A stretch of 64,000 nucleotides of DNA from Salegentibacter salegens (GCF_900142975.1 NZ_LT670848.1:3348001-3412000); one strand, 5' to 3'. Shown: positions 33,046 to 41,804, counted from the first letter of the stretch. Program-made: numbers and translations. Notes: generated by a model not told the origin, from the sequence alone.

Positions 33046-34816
33046 CCCATTAGAATTCTATACACAGCAGAAAGAAATACATCAGCAAGAACTGGCTAAA
33101 ATTTCTAAAAAATTGCTGGTTTCCAGTTTAATCAGGCTTATGATTTTCCTGGCAATTTGTTTTGCAATCTATTTTTTCTTCGGAAATATGAATGTGATCG
33201 TTCCAGTAATTTTTGGCGGGATTGCACTTTTTTTATTCCTGGTTTCCAGGCATAGCAATCTTAAAGATAAAAGCGATAAGCAAAAGGAAATCATCAAGCT
33301 AAACGAACTGGAAATTGATATTTTAAAAACCCGGAATTTCCAGGATTTACCCGAAGGAAGCGAATTTGAAAACCCTGTACATCCTTACAGTCAGGATATC
33401 GATTTATTCGGGCGTGGCTCGTTTTTTCAGTATTCCAACCGAACCGCACTTTATGAAGGAACCAAAAAACTTGCCGGTATTTTTACCGAAAATGGTATAC
33501 AAAATATTACGCAGAAACAGGAAGCGGTGCAAGAACTGGCAGCAAAAGCTGAATGGAGACAGGAATTTACCGCATTGGCCAGATTGGTGAAAACTGAAAC
33601 CCCATCAAAAACCGTAATTAAATGGTTTAAAAATTATAAGAATTTTGTTCCGAATTATATTAAGTGGTTGCCCACGGCATTTTCGGTGATCTCCATTTTA
33701 GTGATCGCGGGTTATGCTTTTGATTATTTAAAAGGAATTCATCTTTTTTTATGGTTTTTAGCAGGAATACTTTTTACTGGGATTTACCTTAAAAAGATTA
33801 ATTTATTGTCGGGTAGTGTGAGTAAGGTTCAGGATACTTTTCATCAATATCATTTTTTACTGGGACTCTTAGAAAAGGAAGAATTTTCTTCAGAAATATT
33901 AAAAAAGAATCAGTCACTTATTCATTCAGAAAAGAAAAAAGCTTCTGCTATTTTTAAAGAATTTTCTAAAGCAATTGATGACCTGGATCAACGCAATAAT
34001 ATTTTTTTGGGCATTTTTGGAAATGGTTTTTTACTCTGGGATTTACGCCAGAGTTATAAGCTCGAAAAATGGATTTCAGCCTATCGCCAGAATGTGGAAA
34101 GTTGGTTTGAAGTCATTGAATTTACCGATGCTTATAATTCACTTGGGAATTTTGTTTTTAATCATCCAAACTATGTTTTTCCTGAAATTATAAATGAAAA
34201 AAGAGGAATTTCAGCAACAAAATTGGCGCATCCGCTTTTGGATCCGAATAAAAGAGTGGCAAATGATTTTTCTATTGGTAATGAAGAATTCTTTATCATT
34301 ACCGGTGCGAATATGGCCGGGAAAAGTACGTTTTTAAGAACGGTTTCCCTTCAAATTCTAATGAGCAATATTGGGCTTCCGGTTTGTGCTGAAGCCTGTA
34401 ATTATTGGCCAATCAAGCTTATTACCAGTATGCGCACCAGCGATTCGCTGAGTGATGATGAATCCTATTTCTTTTCAGAATTAAAGCGACTAAAATTTAT
34501 AGTAGACGAAATTAAAACTGACCGTTATTTTATAATTCTTGATGAGATTCTAAAAGGAACCAATAGTAGCGATAAAGCTATAGGTTCTAAAAAGTTTATC
34601 AGGAAATTGGTGAACTCTAATTCAACCGGAATCGTTGCTACGCACGATTTGAGTTTATGCGAGATCACGTCAGAATTAGAGCAGGTAAAAAACCATTATT
34701 TTGATGCTGAAATTATCAATGATGAACTGCATTTTGATTATAAATTCAAAGATGGAATTTGCCAAAATATGAATGCTTCATTCCTGCTTCGGAAGATGGA
34801 AATTGTAGATGATTAA
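33038..34816 (+). CDS. MutS-family ATPase with membrane segments
   Basis: A 592-aa protein with the C-terminal MutS ABC ATPase: Walker A GANMAGKST (423-431), SLSDDESYFFSELKRLKFI, Walker B YFIILDEILKGTNSSDK and the ATHDLSLCE switch. The mismatch-recognition domains of MutS are absent. Instead the N-terminus has two hydrophobic segments (about 28-70) and a second membrane pair lies near 205-245. This membrane-attached MutS-like subfamily is common in Bacteroidota and is not the canonical repair MutS; its role is unknown. Confidence 0.85.
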   Translation: MNNPLEFYTQQKEIHQQELAKISKKLLVSSLIRLMIFLAICFAIYFFFGNMNVIVPVIFGGIALFLFLVSRHSNLKDKSDKQKEIIKLNELEIDILKTRNFQDLPEGSEFENPVHPYSQDIDLFGRGSFFQYSNRTALYEGTKKLAGIFTENGIQNITQKQEAVQELAAKAEWRQEFTALARLVKTETPSKTVIKWFKNYKNFVPNYIKWLPTAFSVISILVIAGYAFDYLKGIHLFLWFLAGILFTGIYLKKINLLSGSVSKVQDTFHQYHFLLGLLEKEEFSSEILKKNQSLIHSEKKKASAIFKEFSKAIDDLDQRNNIFLGIFGNGFLLWDLRQSYKLEKWISAYRQNVESWFEVIEFTDAYNSLGNFVFNHPNYVFPEIINEKRGISATKLAHPLLDPNKRVANDFSIGNEEFFIITGANMAGKSTFLRTVSLQILMSNIGLPVCAEACNYWPIKLITSMRTSDSLSDDESYFFSELKRLKFIVDEIKTDRYFIILDEILKGTNSSDKAIGSKKFIRKLVNSNSTGIVATHDLSLCEITSELEQVKNHYFDAEIINDELHFDYKFKDGICQNMNASFLLRKMEIVDD

Positions 34817-35037
34817 TTGCTATAGATTGAAGGATAATAGCTATTTCTTATGCTAGTTGAACTTGATTAAATATCTTATTTTCGTCAAGCTGAACTTGTT
34901 TCAGCTTCTAACATGATCTTATCAACGTCTTAGATCCTGAAACAAGTTCAGGACGACGGGATTAAAAACTTTATTACTATCTAACTTTTTTTTTCGAAAA
35001 GTAGAAGTTACAAATCGGTAAAGAAAGAAAGTCATAA
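34817..35037. repeat. 221-bp intergenic region with a long inverted repeat
   Basis: No gene is seen. CTGAACTTGTTTCAG (34890-34904) is inverted exactly at 34937-34951 as CTGAAACAAGTTCAG; the homology extends outward to GTC/GAC ends. It is the most complete member of the dispersed repeat family in this window. Confidence 0.7.
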
Positions 35038-36045
35038 ATGGATTCACTAACTCAAATAGTACTAGGCGCAGCGGTTGGCGAAGCGGTTCTCGGCAAAAAA
35101 GTGGGGAATAAAGCGATGCTTTATGGAGCCATTGCGGGCACAATTCCCGATCTGGATACTTTTGCAAGCACTTTTACCGATACTATTACCGCCATTGAAA
35201 TTCACCGTGGCTTCACACACTCCATCGTATTTTCTATACTTTTTGCGCCCATTTTTGGTTGGCTCATTTCAAAGATTGAAAAGAAATCTATTGCAACCTG
35301 GCAAAACTGGTCCTGGTTGATGTTTTGGGGCTTTTTTACGCATCCGCTTTTGGATTCTCATACAACCTGGGGAACACAGTTATTCTGGCCTTTAGAAGTC
35401 CGTTTGGCGTATAAGAACATTTTTGTGATAGATCCTTTATACACTTTGCCATTTTTGGTGTTCTTAATCCTGGCGATGCGACAAGAAAGAGGAACTAAAA
35501 AAAGGAGAAAACTAAATAATCTTGGCCTCTTAATAAGTAGTATTTATTTGTTGGTTATTACCCCGGCCTTAAAACTTTACACGTTTGATAAGTTTACGGA
35601 AGCTTTGGAAGATCAGGATATTGCCTATTATAAAATTGAAACCAAACCGGCTCCACTAAATGCTATTTTATGGTCGGCAAATGTAGAGGTTGATAACGCT
35701 TATTTGATAGGAAATTATTCCATATTTGATACACAACCAATTGACTTTGTTTCGCATCCAAAGAACCACGATTTGCTTGGGGATTGGAGTGAAAAACGAA
35801 ACGTAAAACGACTTATAAAAATCTCTGAAGGCTGGTATACGATTTCAGAAAGAGAAGGGGAACTTTATTTTAATGATCTTAGATTCGGAACTTTGAGTCC
35901 AATAGCCAGGACAGATGCTGAGTTCGCTTTTAGCTATAAATTAGTTAAAGAAAATGGTGAAATTAAAGCCATAGAAACCGAAAAAACGCGCGGGGATGCA
36001 AAGGAGTTATTATCGCAGTTGGGTACACGGATTATGGGGAATTAG
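35038..36045 (+). CDS. Membrane-bound metal-dependent hydrolase (YdjM/DUF457 family)
   Basis: A 335-aa protein with about four to five membrane helices in the N-terminal half and the family motifs MDSLTQIVLGAAVGEAVLG, GAIAGTIPDLDTF, IHRGFTHSIVF and HPLLDSHTTWGTQLFWP. The conserved His and Asp residues suggest a metal-dependent phospholipase or hydrolase site at the membrane. The C-terminal half (about 190-335) is soluble. Substrate is unknown. Confidence 0.87.
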   Translation: MDSLTQIVLGAAVGEAVLGKKVGNKAMLYGAIAGTIPDLDTFASTFTDTITAIEIHRGFTHSIVFSILFAPIFGWLISKIEKKSIATWQNWSWLMFWGFFTHPLLDSHTTWGTQLFWPLEVRLAYKNIFVIDPLYTLPFLVFLILAMRQERGTKKRRKLNNLGLLISSIYLLVITPALKLYTFDKFTEALEDQDIAYYKIETKPAPLNAILWSANVEVDNAYLIGNYSIFDTQPIDFVSHPKNHDLLGDWSEKRNVKRLIKISEGWYTISEREGELYFNDLRFGTLSPIARTDAEFAFSYKLVKENGEIKAIETEKTRGDAKELLSQLGTRIMGN

Positions 36046-36067
36046 TGGTTTGAAATTTGAAATGAAT

Positions 36068-36364
36068 TTACAGATTTTCTGCCTTTAAATTTCTGGCTGA
36101 GTGATAAACAGTAAGGATATCCACTCTTTGGTTATTCAAAATTTTATAGATAATTCGGTAATTCCCTTCAATTAATTCTCTAATATTAGGATGATTTATT
36201 TCGGGAACCGATTTACCTGAATAGATTTGAGTGTAAAGAATTTTTGTTCGGTTCCTGAGTTTAATGATTTGTAATCTAGCATACTTTTTAGAATCCTTGC
36301 CGATATATTCCGCAATACTTTTTAAGTCAGATTGTGCTTGAAAAGTCCAATTTATTTGAACCAT
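36068..36364 (-). CDS. RelE/ParE family toxin
   Basis: A 98-aa toxin: INWTFQAQSDLKSIAEYIGKDSKKYARLQI at the N-terminus and the characteristic NIRELIEGNYRIIYKILNNQRVDILTVYHSARNL at the C-terminus. This is closest to ParE-type toxins. It overlaps the antitoxin by 13 nt. Confidence 0.9.
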   Translation of the reverse strand: MVQINWTFQAQSDLKSIAEYIGKDSKKYARLQIIKLRNRTKILYTQIYSGKSVPEINHPNIRELIEGNYRIIYKILNNQRVDILTVYHSARNLKAENL

Positions 36365-36534
36365 TTTTCAATTTCATTATCCAATTCGGTCTCAGAAATC
36401 ACCTCTCCTTTATTTGACTGACTTATACCATTTTCTACTTTTTCAATAAAGATCAAGCGTTCTACCAACTCATCAATAGAAAATGTCTCTGGCAGTTTTT
36501 CAATTTCTTCCTTCAATTTACTTTTTGTAAGCAT
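36352..36534 (-). CDS. Antitoxin partner of the ParE-type toxin
   Basis: A 60-aa acidic protein (LTKSKLKEEIEKLPETFSIDELVERLIFIEKVENGISQ...ETELDNEIEKWFK). It sits upstream of and overlaps the toxin, the standard antitoxin-toxin order. It is shorter than classical ParD, and the DNA-binding half is not obvious. Confidence 0.8.
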   Translation of the reverse strand: MLTKSKLKEEIEKLPETFSIDELVERLIFIEKVENGISQSNKGEVISETELDNEIEKWFK

Positions 36535-36650
36535 TTTTCACATCAATTTAAATCCAATAACAAGATACAATTTTAAACTGAGTTTAAATTTAAAGAGAGG
36601 ATCTTCCCAAATAAAAAATATTCGTGTATTCGTGGCAAATATATCTGTAA

Positions 36651-36678
36651 TTGCATTTCTTTAGAAACCTTATCTTTA
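36651..36678 (+). promoter_or_regulatory. Promoter of the DUF885 gene
   Basis: TTG (36651-36653), 17 nt, TATCTTTA (36671-36678), a one-base variant of TAnnTTTG; the ATG is 19 nt downstream. Confidence 0.5.
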
Positions 36679-36697
36679 TTGAAAATTCTACTTTTTT

Positions 36698-38404
36698 ATG
36701 AACAAACTTTTCAGCATTGCGCTCGCTTTTTTATGTATTTCTTTCTTATCTGCACAGGAAGCTTCAGAAAATTTAAAAACTATTATTCAGGAAATAGATG
36801 ATCATAAAGCTTACGATCGGGAGGAATTTCCTTTGGGACTTTTTACTGAGAATTATTACAAAGAAGAAGCCGAATTTGCCGGAAAACAGTTGGACAAACT
36901 AGAAGAAATAAAGGCCGATTCTTTAAATGAAACCGAACAGATTTCGCTGGAAATGCTAAAATTTAAACTTCAGGAAAACGTAGACCGTTACGAATTTGAA
37001 GCCTATTTAAATCCGCTACTTTCAGATTCCGGGTTTCATTTAAGCCTTGCTTACCAGGTTAGAGATTTAAATAATTATGCCCAGGTAAAAGCATATTTGA
37101 ATAAACTAAACGCGATTCCCACGTATGTAGATCAGCATTTCGCTTTATTGCGTGAAGGATTGCAAAAAGGAAATACTCAGCCCAGAATAATTTTTGAAGG
37201 ATACGAATCTACTTATAACGACCAGATCGTGGAAGATCCAAAAGAAAGCTATTTCTATGAACCTTTAGAAAATCTTCCGAAAACGCTTTCTGAAGTGCAA
37301 AAAGATTCTGTTTTAAATGCCGCCGAGGATGCAATTTCTAAGAATGTGATTCCGCAGTTTAAAAGAATTAAAACATTTTTTGAAACCGAATATCTGCCAA
37401 AAACCCGAACAAGTTTAGGTGTTTCTGAAATTCCAAATGGAAGGGAATATTATCAAAATAGACTGGATTATTATACAACTTTAGATTTGACAGCAGAAGA
37501 AATTCATCAAATTGGTTTAGAGGAAGTAGCGCGGATAAATGCTGAAATGAAAAAAATAATTGCAGAGGTAGAGTTTGATGGAAGTTTTGAAGAATTCATT
37601 CATTTTCTAAGAACCGATGAGCAGTTTTATGCAAAAACCGGGGAAGATTTACTTAAGGAGGCTCGTGATATTGCCAAGCGTATTGATGCAAAGCTTCCCG
37701 CTTATTTTAAAACCCTGCCCAGAAAACCTTACGGAGTGGCGAAAGTGCCTGATGCTATTGCGCCAAAATATACCACCGGTCGCTACATTGGTGCTTCAAA
37801 TGAAACCCAACCGGGTTATTACTGGGTAAATACGTATAATTTATCCAATCGTCCACTATATGTATTACCTTCTTTAACTGCTCACGAAGCAGTACCCGGA
37901 CATCATTTACAAAACGCTTTAAATGCCGAATTAGGAGACAGTATTCCTAAATTCCGAAGAAATATGTATTTATCGGCTTATGGAGAAGGCTGGGGTTTAT
38001 ATTCAGAATTTTTAGCTGAAGATATGGGAATTTATACTACACCTTACGAGATGTTTGGAAAACTCACCTACGAGCAATGGCGAGCCTGCCGCCTGGTAAT
38101 CGATACCGGAATTCACGCAATGGGTTGGAGCAGGGAAGAAGCGGTGGAATATTTTGAAAAAAATACCGCGCTTTCTATGCATAATATCAATACCGAAGTA
38201 GATCGTTATATTTCCTGGCCTGGTCAGGCGGTTTCCTATAAAATAGGTGAGATTAAAATAAGGGAATTGCGTAAAAAAGTAGAAGAAGCACTTGGTTCTG
38301 ATTTTGATATTCGCGATTTCCACGAAGTAATTTTAGAGCAGGGTGTGGTTACGCTGCCAATTTTGGAAACACGGGTTGAGAAATATATTGAGAATGCGAA
38401 ATAG
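36698..38404 (+). CDS. DUF885 family secreted metallopeptidase-like protein
   Basis: A 568-aa exported protein with signal peptide NKLFSIALAFLCISFLSAQ. The probable zinc motif HEAVPGHHLQ (near 399-408) and a downstream YGEGWGLYSEFLAEDMG match the DUF885 (peptidase-like) family, including the Glu ligand in YSEFLAEDMG. Family members act as periplasmic or lipoprotein carboxypeptidase-like enzymes. The gene stands alone with its own promoter. Confidence 0.88.
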   Translation: MNKLFSIALAFLCISFLSAQEASENLKTIIQEIDDHKAYDREEFPLGLFTENYYKEEAEFAGKQLDKLEEIKADSLNETEQISLEMLKFKLQENVDRYEFEAYLNPLLSDSGFHLSLAYQVRDLNNYAQVKAYLNKLNAIPTYVDQHFALLREGLQKGNTQPRIIFEGYESTYNDQIVEDPKESYFYEPLENLPKTLSEVQKDSVLNAAEDAISKNVIPQFKRIKTFFETEYLPKTRTSLGVSEIPNGREYYQNRLDYYTTLDLTAEEIHQIGLEEVARINAEMKKIIAEVEFDGSFEEFIHFLRTDEQFYAKTGEDLLKEARDIAKRIDAKLPAYFKTLPRKPYGVAKVPDAIAPKYTTGRYIGASNETQPGYYWVNTYNLSNRPLYVLPSLTAHEAVPGHHLQNALNAELGDSIPKFRRNMYLSAYGEGWGLYSEFLAEDMGIYTTPYEMFGKLTYEQWRACRLVIDTGIHAMGWSREEAVEYFEKNTALSMHNINTEVDRYISWPGQAVSYKIGEIKIRELRKKVEEALGSDFDIRDFHEVILEQGVVTLPILETRVEKYIENAK

Positions 38405-38465
38405 CTTTTACTATTAGGAGGTTTATGAATATATAATTTTTTTAAACGAATTTAATATGAATAAT

Positions 38466-38487
38466 GTAAACTAATTAGTTAACTTTG
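38466..38487. promoter_or_regulatory. Palindromic operator overlapping the higBA -7 element
   Basis: An 18-bp palindrome with one mismatched pair (38466-38483, core AACTAATTAGTT perfect) overlaps the -7 element TAACTTTG (38480-38487). The layout fits repression by the downstream HTH antitoxin. Confidence 0.6.
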
Positions 38488-38494
38488 TAATGTA

Positions 38495-38830
38495 GTGAGG
38501 GAGATTCTTATATATAAAAACAATTTTACTAATTTCTATAAATCTCAAGATGAGAAAATTCAGCGAAAAATTGAATATGCTTTAGATCTGGTTCGGTATG
38601 AAAGACAAATTCCTAAGAAGTTCTTCAAATCGCTTATAAATACAGATGGAATTTATGAAATTAGAGTTATTACAGCTTTTAAAAGCATCAGAATATTATG
38701 TTTTCTGGATGATGGAAATTTAGTTGTGCTAACTAATTGCTTTATTAAAAAGACTCAAAAAACTCCAAAGAAAGAAATCATATTGGCCGAAAAGTTAAAA
38801 AAGGAATATTTAAAAGAAAAGGGCACTTGA
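38495..38830 (+). CDS. HigB-like (Gp49 family) toxin
   Basis: A 111-aa RelE-superfamily toxin of the phage-derived Gp49/HigB type: FYKSQDEKIQRKIEYALDLVRYERQIPKKFFKSL, GIYEIRVITAFKSIRILCFLDDGN and VVLTNCFIKKTQKTPKKEI are the family blocks. The start is a GTG at 38495. Toxin-first order, 1 nt before the HTH antitoxin. Confidence 0.9.
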   Translation: MREILIYKNNFTNFYKSQDEKIQRKIEYALDLVRYERQIPKKFFKSLINTDGIYEIRVITAFKSIRILCFLDDGNLVVLTNCFIKKTQKTPKKEIILAEKLKKEYLKEKGT

Positions 38831-38831
38831 G

Positions 38832-39125
38832 ATGAAAAATGTAAAAAAATTTGAAGATTTATTAGTTGACAAATACGGTCAAAAAGGATCGGTAAAAAGA
38901 GAGCAATATGATGCCGAATCTCTTTCATTCAGACTTGGTGTAATGTTAAAGGAAGCCAGGAAGTCTGCTCACCTTACACAGGAACAACTTGCGCAACGCA
39001 CCGGAACTAAAAAAAGTTATATTTCAAGAATAGAACGCGGTTTAAGTGATATTCAAATCTCTACTTACCAGAAATTGATTGAAATTGGATTGGAAAAACA
39101 GCTTAATATTTCAATTGCAGAATAA
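38832..39125 (+). CDS. HigA-like XRE family antitoxin
   Basis: A 97-aa helix-turn-helix protein: LGVMLKEARKSAHLTQEQLAQRTGTKKSYISRIERGLSDIQISTYQKLIEIG (about 34-85) is an XRE domain. It is paired with the HigB-like toxin and likely represses the pair through the palindrome at 38466-38483. Confidence 0.9.
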   Translation: MKNVKKFEDLLVDKYGQKGSVKREQYDAESLSFRLGVMLKEARKSAHLTQEQLAQRTGTKKSYISRIERGLSDIQISTYQKLIEIGLEKQLNISIAE

Positions 39126-39175
39126 AAAGAGCTTTCTTCTTTAATATCCTATCTTCGCGACTTCAAAAATCAAAA

Positions 39176-39757
39176 ATGAATTTAGAAAAGGAATTAAGAG
39201 AACGTAACGATAGTACCTGCGAACTTTGCAGTGCTACAGATAATTTACAGGTTTATAGCCTTGAGAATTTCCCGGGAGAAGTTACCGATGGAAGTTTTAT
39301 GGCTTGCCAGGTTTGCACCGAACAACTGGAAGACTTTGATAAAGTTGAGGTGAACCATTGGCGTTGTTTAAACGATAGTATGTGGAGCACGGTTCCTGCT
39401 GTTCAGGTAACGGCTTTCCAAATGCTGACAAAACTTAAGGCTGAAGGCTGGCCGCAGGATTTGCTTGATATGATGTATATGGAAGACGAGTTGAAAGCTT
39501 TTGCTAAATCTGGTTTAAATTCCAAAGAAAATACCATTCCTGAAATTATTCATAAAGACAGCAACGGTGCAGTAATTGAAGCCGGGGATACTGTGGTTCT
39601 AACTAAAGACCTTAATGTAAAAGGTAGTAGCTTAACCGCTAAACGCGGTACTGCAATTAGACGTATTTCTCTGGTTCACGATAATTCCGAACAAATTGAG
39701 GGAAAGGTTGAAGGCCAGCAAATCGTGATCCTAACCAAATTTGTAAAGAAGGTTTAG
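39176..39757 (+). CDS. PhnA-domain zinc-ribbon protein
   Basis: A 193-aa protein: N-terminal zinc ribbon with CELCSATDNLQVY and CQVCTEQ (about 14-45), a middle helical linker, and a C-terminal PhnA SH3-like domain with VIEAGDTVVLTKDLNVKGSSLTAKRGTAIRRI (about 125-193). The family name comes from the phosphonate operon, but most members have no link to phosphonate use. It has no operon partner here. Confidence 0.87.
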   Translation: MNLEKELRERNDSTCELCSATDNLQVYSLENFPGEVTDGSFMACQVCTEQLEDFDKVEVNHWRCLNDSMWSTVPAVQVTAFQMLTKLKAEGWPQDLLDMMYMEDELKAFAKSGLNSKENTIPEIIHKDSNGAVIEAGDTVVLTKDLNVKGSSLTAKRGTAIRRISLVHDNSEQIEGKVEGQQIVILTKFVKKV

Positions 39758-39759
39758 TA

Positions 39760-40458
39760 CTATTGACTTAAAACTTCTTTTCTTTCATCGCTTTCAACTA
39801 TTCCATCGCGAAGTCGAATAATTCTATGTGCGTGGAGCGCAACTTCTTCTTCGTGAGTAACCAAAATCACGGTGTTTCCCGCAGCATGGATTTCATCAAA
39901 AAGGTTCATAATTTCCAACGAAGTTTTTGAATCCAGATTTCCGGTAGGCTCATCGGCAAGGATTATAGAAGGCTTGTTAACCAAAGCCCGTCCCACAGCA
40001 ACCCTTTGGCGCTGTCCACCTGATAGTTGATTGGGTTTGTGGTCCATTCGGTCTCCTAAACCAACATTGGTAAGCACTTCTTCCGCACGTTTAATCCGGT
40101 CACTTTTGCTGTAACCGGCATAGATCATTGGTAAAGCAACATTTTCTAAAGCTGTGGTTCTAGGGAGGAGGTTAAAAGTTTGAAAAACAAAACCGATCTC
40201 TTTATTCCTGATTTCAGCAAGTTCATCGTCGCCCATTTGGCTTGCATCTTTTCCGTTTAGGATATAAGTTCCAGAAGTTGGCGTATCCAGGCAGCCCAAT
40301 AAATTCATTAAAGTGGATTTTCCCGAACCGGAGGGTCCCATAATCGCAACATATTCGCCACGATCTATATCGAGATCTATCCCTTTTAAAACTTTTACGA
40401 TTTCATTTCCCAAAGGAAAATCCCGGGTAATTTGCCTGATTTCAATGACTTTACTCAT
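39760..40458 (-). CDS. ABC transporter ATP-binding protein, MacB/LolD type
   Basis: A 232-aa ATPase with Walker [10 protein letters not shown] (40-48), signature [15 protein letters not shown], Walker [14 protein letters not shown] and the switch His in LVTHEEE. The sequence after the Q-loop ([24 protein letters not shown]) is typical of MacB/LolD/FtsE-like families that work with FtsX-type permeases. No permease is adjacent, so the partner must be elsewhere. Confidence 0.9.
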   Translation of the reverse strand: MSKVIEIRQITRDFPLGNEIVKVLKGIDLDIDRGEYVAIMGPSGSGKSTLMNLLGCLDTPTSGTYILNGKDASQMGDDELAEIRNKEIGFVFQTFNLLPRTTALENVALPMIYAGYSKSDRIKRAEEVLTNVGLGDRMDHKPNQLSGGQRQRVAVGRALVNKPSIILADEPTGNLDSKTSLEIMNLFDEIHAAGNTVILVTHEEEVALHAHRIIRLRDGIVESDERKEVLSQ

Positions 40459-40503
40459 GCAGAAATAATTTTGTGTTTATATGACGCCGATTTGCGCTTT
40501 TTG

Positions 40504-41316
40504 TTACAACCTGATTTTAAAATGCTGTTTAGATTGTTCTTTTCTAAAAAATACGAGTCCGAGAAAAAATGTGTCAATAGTTACCCTTACTTCAGGATGC
40601 GCTTTAATTTCTTCCCAGGCAGCTTCCATTCCAGGCGACCAGTGGATGTCGTCTAAAACAAAAACCGAGTCATTGTGCGCGGTGGGTAATAATTGTTTAA
40701 AGTATTTTAAAGTAGCTTCTTGGGTATGGTGTCCGTCAAAATAAACTAAATCGAAATTGGTTTGTTGTTTGTTTTTTGTTGTTCTTTGTTGAATGCTTTC
40801 TTTTGGAAATACCAATAATTTTGAAAGTATTTCTTCAAACTCTCCAACCATAAGTTTTACATTTTTAAGATCGAATTTCTTCAATTGCTGTCGCGCTACA
40901 TTTGCGGTTTGGGGGCAACCTTCTATACTTAAAACGTTGCTTTCTTTATTCGCAGCGAGTGCAGCGGTGCCAATTCCCAGGGAAGTACCTAATTCAAGGT
41001 TGTTTTTACATCTTAAATAATTTGCCAACCGGAATAAAAACCTCGCGCGTTTCTTCGGAATCCCTACATTCTTTGCGATCGCCGAAATTGTACGTTCGTT
41101 TGAAGTAAAAACCCTGCTTCCGGCACCAAAATCGGTAACCTTTATGGTATTGTGGTTTTTTGAAAGGTCTTTTCGGTATTGCTTTATAAGCTTATACTCC
41201 TTGTATTTCTTTTTATCATAAAAACAATTCGTCACTAAATCATAAACAAAAGGCGAATGCAACCCATGCTGATTTTGGGATTTTAAAAGGAATTTTATGT
41301 AGGATTTTAGGGGCAA
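40504..41316 (-). CDS. Class I SAM-dependent methyltransferase with a low-complexity insert
   Basis: A 270-aa methyltransferase: the SAM motif I LELGTSLGIGTAALAAN (about 108-124), acidic loop LSIEGCPQTANVARQQL and post-motif FDLVYFDGHHTQEATLKYF. Between the last helix and FDLVYFDG a Gln/Thr/Lys/Asn-rich stretch (SIQQRTTKNKQQTN) is encoded by a simple CAAACAA-type repeat (40758-40791) that is repeated in nearby non-coding DNA. It therefore looks like an in-frame insertion. Substrate is unknown. Confidence 0.85.
   Translation of the reverse strand: MPLKSYIKFLLKSQNQHGLHSPFVYDLVTNCFYDKKKYKEYKLIKQYRKDLSKNHNTIKVTDFGAGSRVFTSNERTISAIAKNVGIPKKRARFLFRLANYLRCKNNLELGTSLGIGTAALAANKESNVLSIEGCPQTANVARQQLKKFDLKNVKLMVGEFEEILSKLLVFPKESIQQRTTKNKQQTNFDLVYFDGHHTQEATLKYFKQLLPTAHNDSVFVLDDIHWSPGMEAAWEEIKAHPEVRVTIDTFFLGLVFFRKEQSKQHFKIRL
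40758..40791. repeat. In-frame CAAACAA-type simple repeat within a methyltransferase
   Basis: Plus strand GGTTTGTTGTTTGTTTTTTG and following TTGTTCTTTGTTG is a G/T-only low-complexity run. It resembles 41316-41352 and, on the complementary strand, 41805-41857. Confidence 0.7.
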
Positions 41317-41352
41317 GGAGTTTGTGGTTTATAGTTTTTTGTTTGTTGTTCC
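41316..41352. repeat. Simple repeat, downstream side of the four-helix bundle gene
   Basis: AGGAGTTTGTGGTTTATAG and TTTTTTGTTTGTTGTTCC form a T/G-rich run. It is complementary in composition to the repeat on the other side of the gene (41805-41857). Confidence 0.6.
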
Positions 41353-41367
41353 TTTAAAATAGATTTC

Positions 41368-41763
41368 TTATGGTTTTTTGAATTTAATTCCTTTAAGGTC
41401 TGTTTTTCTCAGATAGTGCATAAAAGCTCCTATTTTATTTTCTGCTTTCAGACAATCAATTTTTAAATCTTCAAACTGGTCCGTACTTATTAGGTTTTTA
41501 TCCAGAGCCCTATAAAGTTGCGATCTTAGCTCAGAAGCTGAACCTTTTGAATAGCTTAAAAAATTATGAAATTCCTGATTGCCACCTCTTCCAAATCCTT
41601 CAGCAATATTATCCATAATTGAACCTGAACTTCTCTCCATTTGATTTCGTAATCCGTAATTTTTCCCGAGTTCAGTCTCGATAAATAGTTTTTCAACTTT
41701 TTGACAAATGATTCTGGACAATTGCCAGGATTCAATATCCTCAAACTTTTCAATTTTTCCCAT
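41368..41763 (-). CDS. Four-helix bundle protein (23S rRNA intervening-sequence protein family)
   Basis: A 131-aa all-helical protein: FEDIESWQLSRIICQKVEKLFIETELGKNYGLRNQMERSSGSIMDNIAEGFGRGGNQEF and following match the S23/IVP family of small four-helix bundle proteins. They are common in Bacteroidota chromosomes and related in fold to the Avd protein of diversity-generating retroelements. Function is unknown. It is flanked by simple repeats of inverse polarity, as is the second family member at 47275. Confidence 0.88.
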   Translation of the reverse strand: MGKIEKFEDIESWQLSRIICQKVEKLFIETELGKNYGLRNQMERSSGSIMDNIAEGFGRGGNQEFHNFLSYSKGSASELRSQLYRALDKNLISTDQFEDLKIDCLKAENKIGAFMHYLRKTDLKGIKFKKP

Positions 41764-41804
41764 AATCCCTCATTTTTATTCTATCTAAAAATACAGGAAT
41801 TTTT

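Noticed and set aside
41368..41763. The four-helix bundle gene as the Avd protein of a diversity-generating retroelement
   Set aside because: No reverse transcriptase, template repeat or variable repeat is found nearby; only the fold family is shared.
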